A stretch of 7,741 nt of DNA from Candidatus Mesolinea sp. (GCA_003499715.1 DNSH01000005.1:5688-13428), one strand, 5' to 3'; shown: positions 1-6,151, counted from the first letter of the stretch. Program-made: numbers and translations. Notes: generated by a model from the letters alone, not told the origin.

Positions 1-59
1 GTTTCCAGAAGGTTAAAGTTCTCAATTAATTCAGCTTCGAGCTCTGCAACCGTTTTCAT
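1..59 (-). CDS. sufE: SufE-like sulfur acceptor protein, N-terminal fragment (runs off window)
   Basis: Only the first 19 complete codons are visible, read leftward from an ATG at 59-57. They encode a short acidic helix ending in E-L-I-E-N-F-N-L-L-E. This resembles the start of SufE proteins, where an 'I-x-x-N-F-x-x-L' helix precedes the conserved 'W-x-x-(R/K)-Y' segment, which would lie outside the window. SufE takes the persulfide from SufS on its own cysteine and passes it to the SufBCD scaffold. The gene begins 3 bases after the sufS stop codon, and an A-rich AAAAAGG stretch before the ATG (inside the end of sufS) can act as ribosome binding site, so the two are almost certainly co-transcribed. 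The position after sufS is the strongest argument. The fragment is too short to rule out another small protein. Confidence 0.6.
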   Translation of the reverse strand, partial: MKTVAELEAELIENFNLLE

Positions 60-62
60 CGT

Positions 63-1289
63 TTACCTTTTTAACATTTTCAATACGCGGTGAATACCCT
101 GCACCAACGCATCGATATCCTCCCGCGTATTATACAAGGCTAAGGATGCCCGCACGGTTCCGGATATATGCAGTGCGTCCATGATGGGCTGAGTGCAGTG
201 CTGCCCGGTGCGCACGGCAATGCCATAATTATCAAGCAGGATGCCCATATCATAGTGTTGGATGCCTTCCACATTGAAAGGCAATATACTCGAACGCTTG
301 CGCGGATTACCATAAAGCGTCAGCCCCGGGATAGCCCGCAGCTGCTCCATGCCGTAGACAAGCAGTTCTTCCTCATAGGCTTGCAGCTCAAAGGGTTCAA
401 ATTGGCTCAGGTAATCCACCGCAGCGCCTAGCCCGATGGCGTCGGCCACATTCGGGGTGCCGGCTTCGAACTTATAGGGCAGCGCAGCAAAGGTGATCAG
501 CTGGCTGGTCACCTGATCGATCATTTCCCCACCCGACTGATAGGGCGGCATTTGCTCTAACCACTTTTCCTTGCCGTATAGTACGCCAATGCCCATCGGA
601 GCGTACATCTTATGCCCGGAAAAGGCATAAAAATCGGCGTCCAACGCTTGCACGTCGTGCTCGGGCAGGTGCTGTACGGCTTGGGCTGCGTCCACCAGCA
701 CCGGAACGCCCACTGCGTGCACCATTGGAATGATTTTATCCAACGGGTTGACCGTGCCCAAAGAATTGGAGACCTGATTGAGTGCCACTAAGCGCGTTTT
801 TTCGTTGAGCATTGCCTTGAGCGCTTCCAAATCCAGCTCGCCATTGGCATCGAAAGGCACCACACGGAAGTGTGCGCCTTTGCGCTGGCAGAGTTGATAC
901 CATGGCACATAATTGCTATGGTGCTCAAGTTCTGTGACGATAATTTCATCGCCGGCATGTACGAAGGCTTCGCCAAAGGAAAAAGCTACCAAGTTGATCG
1001 ACTCGGTGGTGCCGCGTGTGAAGATGACCTCATAGGGATTGGCGGCGTTGATATAGCGCGCCACTTTGCTGCGTGCTTCTTCAAAAGCATCCGTGGCACG
1101 CGCAGCCAAGGTATGATTGCCGCGATGAACATTGCTGTTGAGGTTGGAATAGTAGGATTGCAAGGCATCTAAGACAACCTGTGGTTTTTGCGTGGTGGCG
1201 GCGTTATCCAAATAGACGAGAGGATGATCGTTCACGGTCGTGAAGAGCAGGGGGAAATCAGCGCGTGCGGATGAGATTGATTTTGACAT
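63..1289 (-). CDS. sufS: Cysteine desulfurase SufS (group II, PLP-dependent)
   Basis: This 408-residue protein removes sulfur from L-cysteine, giving alanine and an enzyme-bound persulfide that feeds Fe-S cluster assembly in the cytoplasm. It is a fold-type I aminotransferase-class V enzyme of normal SufS length. Visible motifs are Y-L-D-N-A-A-T-T (26-33), the PLP-stacking histidine in E-L-E-H-H-S-N (H123), D-A-A-Q-A (200-204), the Schiff-base lysine K227 in S-G-H-K-M, and catalytic C365 in R-T-G-Q-H-C-T-Q-P. The short R-x-G-x-H-C-x-Q-P loop is characteristic of group II (SufS/CsdA) enzymes, not IscS/NifS. The G-Q-H-C form, with Q where many homologues have H, is a minor variant. The ATG at 1289 has GAAAGGA a few bases upstream (around 1300-1294) and fits the family N-terminus. 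A probable sufE follows with a 3-base gap. No sufBCD genes are visible. Confidence 0.96.
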   Translation of the reverse strand: MSKSISSARADFPLLFTTVNDHPLVYLDNAATTQKPQVVLDALQSYYSNLNSNVHRGNHTLAARATDAFEEARSKVARYINAANPYEVIFTRGTTESINLVAFSFGEAFVHAGDEIIVTELEHHSNYVPWYQLCQRKGAHFRVVPFDANGELDLEALKAMLNEKTRLVALNQVSNSLGTVNPLDKIIPMVHAVGVPVLVDAAQAVQHLPEHDVQALDADFYAFSGHKMYAPMGIGVLYGKEKWLEQMPPYQSGGEMIDQVTSQLITFAALPYKFEAGTPNVADAIGLGAAVDYLSQFEPFELQAYEEELLVYGMEQLRAIPGLTLYGNPRKRSSILPFNVEGIQHYDMGILLDNYGIAVRTGQHCTQPIMDALHISGTVRASLALYNTREDIDALVQGIHRVLKMLKR

Positions 1290-1315
1290 AAAGTCCTTTC
1301 ATATTCGCCTTGACC

Positions 1316-1324
1316 ATTTTACCA
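1316..1324 (-). promoter_or_regulatory. Possible extended -10 promoter for sufS
   Basis: Read on the minus strand, this is TGG-TAAAAT: a TGn extension directly before a hexamer matching TATAAT at five of six positions. It lies 26 bases ahead of the sufS ATG and would give a short leader that still contains the GAAAGGA ribosome binding site. No good -35 hexamer sits 16-18 bases further upstream, as is usual for extended -10 promoters. This is inference from consensus only. Confidence 0.35.
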
Positions 1325-1352
1325 GAAGTAGGCCCACCGAAGGCGCTCTGCA

Positions 1353-1382
1353 TTCACATTGGTTGAGATAAAAAAGTATAAT
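1353..1382 (+). promoter_or_regulatory. Sigma-70-type promoter candidate for the secreted M23 protein gene
   Basis: TTCACA at 1353-1358 (five of six matches to TTGACA) is separated by 18 bases from a perfect TATAAT at 1377-1382. It would transcribe rightward into the gene at 1512, leaving a leader of about 120 bases. A second perfect TATAAT at 1445-1450 lacks a recognisable -35 but lies closer to the gene. Both -10 boxes sit in the same 10-base direct repeat GTATAATTAA (1376-1385 and 1444-1453). Confidence 0.45.
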
Positions 1383-1455
1383 TAAAATATCATGCTTTTA
1401 TTCTAGTTATGTATATGGCATAATAGCGGCGTATTGTGATTCCGTATAATTAATA

Positions 1456-1478
1456 GTTGTGCGGCCAATCGTCACAAC
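1456..1478. repeat. Inverted repeat (operator-like or leader hairpin) ahead of the secreted protein gene
   Basis: GTTGTG at 1456-1461 and CACAAC at 1473-1478 are perfect reverse complements around an 11-base spacer. The repeat starts 6 bases after the second TATAAT box (1445-1450), where transcription from that box would begin, and ends 33 bases before the ATG at 1512. It could be a regulator binding site or a weak RNA hairpin. Six-base arms can also occur by chance, so confidence is low. Confidence 0.3.
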
Positions 1479-1511
1479 GAAGAACACAGGCAGCAAGAAA
1501 GGAGTTGTCCG

Positions 1512-2303
1512 ATGAAACAGAATAGATCACTAAAGGCGGAACTGTTTCCTAAGGTTTGGCAACGAATACGGTTATTGCTTCTGGGGATATTGCTAGCCAT
1601 TTCCATCGTTCAACCAATTCCATCGACTGCCTCTCCATCCTTGCAAGACGACAATCACATAGTTCTTCCGTCCAACGGTCAAATAACCGTAAACATCATA
1701 GGCACGGGTGGGCCGGGTGGACCAACGACGTGCGAAGGGGATTTCGGGCTATACTATCCCCAACAGATATTGATCTATCCAGAATATCTCTACAATGCGG
1801 GGGTCCTATTCCCTATACCTGGTTACTTCTCACAGGGAACAGAACTCGTATTCTATATTGAACCGCGCGGTCTCTGCAACGGTGGCCCATACCTCTCAAC
1901 CGATCCCAATCGTGCCATCATCACTCACTCCGATCTTAATACGTGGATTATAGGATGGGAAGATTGGACTGATGCAGACTTCAACGATTTAATCGTCCAA
2001 GTTGATTTCCAATCAGCGACTGTTCCCTTCCTTGACCTACCTTTTGATTACACTGGCTCTACTTTTGTTAATGAGTCCAAAGATACTGAGCAAGGAGGTA
2101 AAGTCAATGCGTACTTTGACCATCAGTATCCTACTTATTCCGGTTCTCCGAATGCAAGCTTCCCCAACACGGTCAACTTCTATGGCTATGATAGCAGCCA
2201 AACCAATCCCCCACCGCCATATAACGTTGCATATAACGGGCACAATGGCATTGACTACTTCTTCGGTAACTTCATTGGAACACCTGTCTTAGCGGCAGCA
2301 TAA
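1512..2303 (+). CDS. N-terminal part of the interrupted secreted protein (signal peptide, DUF4114-like domain, first M23 strand)
   Basis: This 263-residue frame is what standard translation would make. It starts with a basic stretch (K/R at 2-20), a hydrophobic core L21-V33 and a probable signal peptidase I site after S-T-A (38-40). Residues about 56-168 are a beta-rich module ending in G-W-E-D-W-T-D-A-D-F-N-D-L-I. This resembles the acidic D-x-D-(Y/F)-N-D signature of DUF4114-type extracellular domains, which may bind calcium. C74 and C122 could form a disulfide. Then comes a proline-rich linker (P-P-P-P, 233-236) and the M23 opening motif H244-N-G-I-D248. The product stops at L-A-A-A, before the remaining M23 ligands, so it cannot be an active peptidase by itself. 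It could still be exported with an intact N-terminal module. AAAGGAG seven bases before the ATG supports this start. Confidence 0.6.
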   Translation: MKQNRSLKAELFPKVWQRIRLLLLGILLAISIVQPIPSTASPSLQDDNHIVLPSNGQITVNIIGTGGPGGPTTCEGDFGLYYPQQILIYPEYLYNAGVLFPIPGYFSQGTELVFYIEPRGLCNGGPYLSTDPNRAIITHSDLNTWIIGWEDWTDADFNDLIVQVDFQSATVPFLDLPFDYTGSTFVNESKDTEQGGKVNAYFDHQYPTYSGSPNASFPNTVNFYGYDSSQTNPPPPYNVAYNGHNGIDYFFGNFIGTPVLAAA

Positions 2304-2420
2304 GGCAACGTAACCTTTGCAGGTCAGATTTCTGGATACTGCTGGCTTACGGGACGAGTAGAGACAGCAAACGTCATCGAGGTACAACATGACAATGGCT
2401 ATGTAACGGAGTACTGGCAC

Positions 2421-3149
2421 TTGTCGTCCTTTGCACCAGATCTGTCTCCAGGTACCAGAGTATCTCGTGATCCATCTCATCCTATTGGTTATTCGGGAAA
2501 CACTGGCTGCTCGTCTGGGCCACATTTGCATTTTCTTGTCCGCAACTCTTCGGGATTTGTCGTTGACCCCTACGATTGGATGCCGCTTCCAGATGCCGCG
2601 TGGTATGGTCAAACAGATCCGTGGCAGCAGTACAACGCCGATAATGGTAGTGCAGATGCCACGAGCCATTACTTATGGATTCACCAACTAGCAACTGCAA
2701 CCTTATTATCTAGTTCGGCGACAACGGTTATTACTTCGACCTCGGGTAGTGCAGTTGCTACTTTCCCCGTCGGAGCCTATGATGCGGCACTACGCGTGCA
2801 AATGGTAGAAGGTCTTCAGTCAGCCCGTATTTCAGGTTATAGAAGTTTGTACTCGTTCTCTTTGTTTGGTTACACTACCAACGATACACCTGTGACGGCA
2901 TTGGAGGGCGAGATAACACTCGATGTTTATGTGCCGACAGGTGGAATAAGCGCATTGTTTGTAAACAGCACAGTAACCCCAACGCTTCAAGTTTGGGATG
3001 CTCAAAGTTCTACTTGGCAGGAATTGCCTACAACTTGGGATTCTGCCACTAACAGTGCTCTGGCTACCAGTTCTCAAATAGGCACGTTTGCTCTTACAAT
3101 CCCTGAGTATCGAATCTATCTGCCCTTTGTGGGGAGAAACATACCATAG
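2421..3149 (+). CDS. C-terminal part of the interrupted secreted protein (M23 H-x-H half, beta-rich domain, YLPFVGRN tail)
   Basis: This is the same frame as the 1512 gene, downstream of its TAA. The only usual start codon available is TTG at 2421, with GGAG at 2408-2411; no ATG or GTG precedes it in frame after the stop. A product starting there would have 242 residues: the M23 strand with Y-S-G-N-T-G and G-P-H-L-H-F (H35, H37), then a beta-rich region with W-D-A-Q-S-S-T-W-Q-E-L-P-T, and the tail Y-R-I-Y-L-P-F-V-G-R-N-I-P. It would lack a signal peptide and the first two zinc ligands (H, D), so independent expression makes little biochemical sense. Best read as the second half of one broken or read-through gene. 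The W-x-x-L-P-T ... F-A-L pattern plus a YLP(L/F)V-type end is recalled from Chloroflexota exported proteins. Confidence 0.5.
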   Translation: MSSFAPDLSPGTRVSRDPSHPIGYSGNTGCSSGPHLHFLVRNSSGFVVDPYDWMPLPDAAWYGQTDPWQQYNADNGSADATSHYLWIHQLATATLLSSSATTVITSTSGSAVATFPVGAYDAALRVQMVEGLQSARISGYRSLYSFSLFGYTTNDTPVTALEGEITLDVYVPTGGISALFVNSTVTPTLQVWDAQSSTWQELPTTWDSATNSALATSSQIGTFALTIPEYRIYLPFVGRNIP

Positions 3150-3188
3150 TCAAAATAAGGGCGCGCATTCCAACAGGTTATAGCCGAC

Positions 3189-3235
3189 GCCACCGCTTGA
3201 GGCCTAAATAACGTGGTTTCACCTACGGAGGTGGC
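3189..3235. repeat. Inverted repeat GCCACC/GGTGGC with an inner hairpin
   Basis: GCCACC at 3189-3194 is the reverse complement of GGTGGC at 3230-3235. The enclosed bases contain a second small stem (GGT-TTC-ACC, 3215-3223). It follows 40 bases after the stop of the secreted protein gene and could be a structured 3' end or a remnant of a small repeated element. No T-run follows, so it is not a standard terminator. Confidence 0.35.
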
Positions 3236-3246
3236 CGCTTTTCAGG

Positions 3247-3269
3247 CACGCCTTGCCAGCAAAGGCGTG
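3247..3269. repeat. Perfect 8-bp hairpin CACGCCTT/AAGGCGTG
   Basis: CACGCCTT at 3247-3254 and AAGGCGTG at 3262-3269 are exact reverse complements around the 7-base loop GCCAGCA. The GC-rich stem should be stable in RNA or single-stranded DNA. No T-tract follows on either strand, which argues against a rho-independent terminator. It lies just downstream of another inverted repeat, so the two may belong to one structured element. Confidence 0.5.
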
Positions 3270-3301
3270 TAGTCGTGGTTGAACCTTACCGTTCGTAAAC
3301 G

Positions 3302-3667
3302 TTAATGAGTTAAAACCCTCAATTTGGTCACTTCGGTTTGAGTTACAAGCACCTTGGGAACCACTGCTGGAAACAGGATAAATAAATCTGCAGATACTGA
3401 AACCCGTACGGTATTGTCTCCCCCACTGACCAGATTCCCCGTAACAAATGCATGAACCCCTTTAGCAGATAAGCTGGCTGTATTTGAAGTCACATATAAT
3501 TTAGCTTTCCCCCAGGTTCTTAAAATGTGGATGAGATTTCCGGTATCTTGAAAAACTTACTGACTGATCTCAGCGGAAGCTGCAACCACACCGACGGCAT
3601 AAAAACCCCCTAGTTCAATGGCTAATGCCAGGGTAATTTTTGCGTTTCTTAATAATGGTCTATCGCA
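3302..3667 (-). pseudogene. Probable remnant of a small exported-protein gene
   Basis: The minus frame from 3667 to 3302 is open except for one TAA at 3559-3557. The upstream 36 codons look like a signal peptide: basic residues R-x3-R-N-A-K, a hydrophobic run, and A-S-A followed by E, a typical signal peptidase I site. The downstream 84 codons encode an alternating hydrophobic/polar, beta-like segment containing W-G-K-A-K-L-Y-V-T-S-N and G-G-D-N-T-V-R-V, ending in V-L-T-H. Within the upstream part no standard initiation codon precedes the hydrophobic run, and the frame is closed at 3670-3668, so the 5' end also appears lost. A standard reading would only give 63 residues from GTG at 3493. I do not recognise the family. 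Chance cannot be excluded, because a frame of this length with one stop is not rare. Confidence 0.3.
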
Positions 3668-3827
3668 TTACGATAAAAGAATAGGGGGTCCGCGGTGCTG
3701 CGATGAACTCCAGCAGGTGTTGTTGCACAAAAAGTGCTTAGTGGCTGGGGTTCGATAGAATTAGGGAAAAATCATGCCCACTTCCTTTCTACATATAGGT
3801 TAGCTAAGTTATAGGCTTTTAGAAGAC

Positions 3828-3860
3828 AAAAAACTGAGGGTCTTTCCTCAGACAGTTTTT
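3828..3860. terminator. Rho-independent terminator, probably bidirectional
   Basis: CTGAGG (3834-3839) and CCTCAG (3846-3851) form a perfect stem around the loop GTCTTT. The plus strand has A6 before the stem, and a TTTTT run at 3856-3860 after an ACAG spacer. On the minus strand the stem is followed directly by TTTTTT, a textbook arrangement. On the plus strand, AAAAACTG can instead pair with CAGTTTTT. It may close transcripts from the secreted protein gene or insulate the phosphate operon. It could only attenuate that operon if a promoter lies upstream of it. Confidence 0.65.
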
Positions 3861-3933
3861 ATCAAATTGAGAATTGCCAGCATAATTCCGTTAGCATTGT
3901 ACATAAATTTGTGAAAAGCAGGTGGTTTGTGCG

Positions 3934-3968
3934 TTACAATTGTTAACAAATAGGATAAAGCATAAATA
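3934..3968 (+). promoter_or_regulatory. Candidate promoter and regulator site for the two-component operon
   Basis: TTGTTA at 3940-3945 lies 17 bases from a weak -10 candidate TAAATA at 3963-3968. TTGTTAACAA at 3940-3949 is a perfect 10-base palindrome overlapping the -35. TTACA (3934-3938) and TTAACA (3943-3948) resemble the TT(A/C/T)ACA repeats bound by Bacillus-type PhoP, though the 4-base gap is shorter than or near the lower end of the usual spacing. The site is placed suitably for autoregulation by the regulator encoded at 4016. This is inference from consensus only, and other promoters in this AT-rich leader are possible. Confidence 0.3.
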
Positions 3969-4015
3969 TTTTAGATTAGTGGTCTGTTCTTTTTGCCTTT
4001 TGGATTGGAGGATAC

Positions 4016-4726
4016 GTGGCAGAAAAAATCTTAGTTGTTGACGATGAAATCTCCCTGCAGGAAACTTTAGCTTATAACCTTAGCAAGGAAGGTTATACCG
4101 TCGAGGTTGCCGGAGATGGCAATCGGGCTTTGGAATTAGCACGCAGCTCCAAGCCGGACTTAGTCATCCTGGATGTGATGCTCCCCGGCCTCGATGGCTT
4201 TGAGGTCTGTCGCATCCTGCGGCAAGAGGCTAACATCCCGGTGTTGATGCTCACCGCGCGGGATGATGAAATTGATCGCGTGGTCGGCTTGGAAGTAGGT
4301 GCGGATGATTACCTGGTCAAACCTTTCAGCATGCGTGAGTTAAATGCGCGCATCAAAGCGTTGCTGCGGCGTGTGCGTCTGATCCGCGAGGAAGTGGAAT
4401 CGAGCGCACAAGAAAGCGCCCAACCTAAACTGCTCACTTTTAATGACCTGGTGATTGACATGACCCGCCGCGAAGTGCGGCTGGGCAATGATGTCTTGCA
4501 GCTTAAACCCAAAGAATACGAACTGCTGCTGTATATGGGGCAGCACAAGGGTCAGGTGCTGACCCGTGAAGTGATCCTCGAGCACGTTTGGGGTTGGGAT
4601 TTTGTGGGTGATTCCCGCACGGTGGATGTGCACATCCGTTGGCTGCGCGAGAAAATCGAACAGAACCCAGAAAGCCCGCAGCGCATCATAACTGTAAGAG
4701 GTGCTGGCTATCGCTTTGAAGGATAG
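4016..4726 (+). CDS. phoB: OmpR/PhoB-family response regulator, probably of the phosphate regulon
   Basis: This 236-residue cytoplasmic transcription factor has the classic two-domain layout. The receiver domain (about 3-118) shows D9-D10, phospho-acceptor D53 in L-D-V-M-L-P-G, T80 and K102 in K-P-F. A charged linker (about 119-136) leads to a winged helix-turn-helix (about 138-235) with recognition helix [12 protein letters not shown] and wing T-V-R-G-A-G-Y-R-F. The start is GTG at 4016, preceded by GGAGG at 4007-4011. The receiver fold begins at once with K-I-L-V-V-D-D, so no longer N-terminus is needed. The sensor kinase follows after 6 bases and phoU shortly after that, which is why a PhoB/PhoP role is proposed. 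The family assignment is firm. The phosphate role is inferred from context and the symbol could equally be phoP. Confidence 0.88.
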   Translation: MAEKILVVDDEISLQETLAYNLSKEGYTVEVAGDGNRALELARSSKPDLVILDVMLPGLDGFEVCRILRQEANIPVLMLTARDDEIDRVVGLEVGADDYLVKPFSMRELNARIKALLRRVRLIREEVESSAQESAQPKLLTFNDLVIDMTRREVRLGNDVLQLKPKEYELLLYMGQHKGQVLTREVILEHVWGWDFVGDSRTVDVHIRWLREKIEQNPESPQRIITVRGAGYRFEG

Positions 4727-4732
4727 AGCACG

Positions 4733-6151
4733 ATGAAGTTCCGCTTCGATTGGAAAGCTGACCTGCCGTATGTGCTTGTTCTGCTCCTCAGCTTAGTTTT
4801 TCTTCTATTTTTTATCCCCTATCAAGTCCAGCAAGCTTATCAAGCTTCAGCCCAGAGCGGCTTGCCCGTGGACCTGACATGGGTTTATCTCTCTATCGTT
4901 GTTGCTGGGCTGCTGATCATTGCTATTTTTATCATCTCGCGCTGGCGTTATGCCGAAAGGATTGCCGCGGCGCTCAAGCAGCTCACCCGTGCCACCCGCC
5001 AATTAGGCGAAGGCCGCTATGAAGGCGTCGAGGTGCCCAGCCGTCTGGAAAAGGTGCCCGAGATGCAGGAGCTCAGTCAAGCTTTAGAGGAAACTGCAAA
5101 TCAAATCAACGAACAAATATCCGCACTTTCAAAAGAGCGTGCCATGCTCTCCACTGTGCTGTCGCAGATGACGGATGGTGTCTTGATTGCCGATTCCGAA
5201 GGGCATGTGCAGCTGCTGAATGCTGCCGCAGAACGTCTGTTTAAAATCAAGGAGCAAAAAGCTCTGGGTCGTTCCGTCGTGGAGGTCATGCGGCATCATG
5301 CATTAATTGATTTGTGGTCAAAAACCCGCGATGGAGAGCCGGCGACCATTACATTAGAAATGGGTGCTGAGCATAAATTCTTGCAGGTGGTGGGTATCCC
5401 GCTAAAAAAGGAATTGCCCGGTCGTTCGATGCTGCTTTTCCAGGACCTGACGCAGGTGCATCACCTGGAAACTGTACGTAAAGACTTTATCTCCAATATC
5501 TCTCATGAGCTGCGCACCCCAATGGCAAGCCTTAAAGCAATCAGTGAAACCTTATTGGATGGCGCTTTAGAAGATCCGCCAGCCGCACGCCGCTTCGTCG
5601 TGCGCATGGATACCGAGGTAGATAACCTAACATTGCTGGTGAATGAACTTTTGGAGCTTTCGCGCATCGAGAGCGGGCGGACCAATTTTGAATTTCAACG
5701 CGTCACGCCTCTCCAACTCCTCTCCAAACCCTACGAGCGCATGTCTCTCCAAGCTGAGCGTGTCGGTCTCAGCCTGAGCTTAGATTGCCCACCTGATCTG
5801 CCAGCAGTCTTCGCTGATCCAGACCGTATTTCTCAGGTGGTTATCAACCTGCTGCACAATGCCATCAAATTCACCCCACCCGGCGGGCATATCCAGGTAA
5901 GCGCCTGGACACACGAAAACAGTGTCGTTTTCATGGTGCGCGATAATGGTGTAGGCATTGCCCAGAAAGATCTTACGCGTATCTTTGAGCGCTTTTATAA
6001 AGCTGACCGTGCGCGCACAGGCGGAGGGACTGGGTTGGGCTTGTCTATCTCCAAACACATGGTGGAAGCACACGGCGGAAAAATCTGGGCTGAAAGTGAG
6101 GAAGGGAATGGCAGCAGTTTCTTTTTCACTATCCCGATCGCATCAAAATGA
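4733..6151 (+). CDS. phoR: PhoR-like membrane sensor histidine kinase (HAMP-PAS-HisKA-HATPase)
   Basis: This 472-residue inner-membrane kinase should phosphorylate the upstream regulator. Two transmembrane helices (about 12-30 and 50-70) enclose an outside loop of only about 20 residues. Next come a HAMP-like helix pair (about 70-125), a PAS domain (about 136-240; L-S-Q-M-T-D-G-V-L-I-A-D start), HisKA with H258 in N-I-S-H-E-L-R-T-P, and the catalytic ATPase domain: N box with N376, G1 box D404-N-G-V-G-I, F box I-F-E-R-F-Y-K (417-423) and G2 box G-G-T-G-L-G-L-S (431-438). Nothing essential is missing. The ATG at 4733 follows the regulator's stop by 6 bases, and GAAGGA overlapping the end of that gene serves as ribosome binding site, indicating translational coupling. 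The domain order and short loop match PhoR/WalK-type kinases. The neighbouring phoU favours PhoR. Confidence 0.88.
   Translation: MKFRFDWKADLPYVLVLLLSLVFLLFFIPYQVQQAYQASAQSGLPVDLTWVYLSIVVAGLLIIAIFIISRWRYAERIAAALKQLTRATRQLGEGRYEGVEVPSRLEKVPEMQELSQALEETANQINEQISALSKERAMLSTVLSQMTDGVLIADSEGHVQLLNAAAERLFKIKEQKALGRSVVEVMRHHALIDLWSKTRDGEPATITLEMGAEHKFLQVVGIPLKKELPGRSMLLFQDLTQVHHLETVRKDFISNISHELRTPMASLKAISETLLDGALEDPPAARRFVVRMDTEVDNLTLLVNELLELSRIESGRTNFEFQRVTPLQLLSKPYERMSLQAERVGLSLSLDCPPDLPAVFADPDRISQVVINLLHNAIKFTPPGGHIQVSAWTHENSVVFMVRDNGVGIAQKDLTRIFERFYKADRARTGGGTGLGLSISKHMVEAHGGKIWAESEEGNGSSFFFTIPIASK

Larger units (their letters stand above)
1512..3149 (+). pseudogene. Secreted M23-family metallopeptidase interrupted by one in-frame TAA
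   Basis: The frame is continuous for 545 codons except for TAA at 2301-2303 (codon 264). The 39 codons between that stop and the next possible start (2421) are open and continue the M23 fold. In order: signal peptide (1-40), a DUF4114-like domain (about 56-168), an M23 (LytM/peptidoglycan endopeptidase-like) domain (about 240-345), a beta-rich region (about 370-530) and a Y-L-P-F-V-G-R-N tail. All M23 zinc and catalytic positions are present: H244-x3-D248, Y-W-H303-L, and H338-L-H340 in G-P-H-L-H-F. In LytM-like proteins, the position taken by the stop usually holds D, E, S or A before G-x-V. An intact product would cleave cell-wall peptides or other proteins outside the cytoplasm. The preserved motifs suggest a recent nonsense mutation, a sequencing error, or rarely readthrough. 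Ribosome binding site AAAGGAG lies at 1498-1504. Confidence 0.8.
3150..4015. other. Long region without an intact gene; hairpins, decayed frame, terminator and operon leader
   Basis: No full-length protein frame is convincing here. The first part (3160-3300) is GC-richer and rich in short inverted repeats. The middle (3302-3667) holds a minus-strand frame with exported-protein character and an internal stop. The part from about 3660 is AT-richer, with a small hairpin GCAC-AAAAA-GTGC (3725-3737), an 8-base palindrome TTAGCTAA around 3804, a terminator (3828-3860) and the leader of the response regulator gene. I see no tRNA, rRNA or CRISPR repeat. Confidence 0.7.

Noticed and set aside
168..1172. 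Plus-strand frames (168-431, 870-1172) and other minus frames across the sufS gene
   Set aside because: They lie entirely within sufS, show no family features, have odd compositions and lack ribosome binding sites; they are shadows of the desulfurase coding sequence.
2289..2700. Minus-strand frames opposite the M23 region
   Set aside because: Unusual amino acid composition and no motifs; the plus strand here clearly encodes the peptidase fold.
1512..3149. Alternative genetic code (TAA read as an amino acid) to explain the internal stop
   Set aside because: TAA ends sufS and phoU at the expected family lengths, so general reassignment is not supported.
3168..3285. Possible integron attC site between CCAAC and GTTGAAC
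   Set aside because: The right core fits GTTRRRY but the left end does not fit RYYYAAC, and no convincing internal L boxes are present. Kept only as a weak idea within the structured-block finding.
3520..3600. Minus-strand mini-frame of 26 codons starting at ATG 3600, preceded by AGGGGG
   Set aside because: The ribosome-binding-site-like run is attractive, but the product is very short, has no recognisable features and overlaps the more protein-like frame in another phase.
3747..3756. GGGGTTCGAT, reminiscent of a tRNA T-arm
   Set aside because: No complementary T-stem follows and no acceptor or anticodon arms can be drawn around it.
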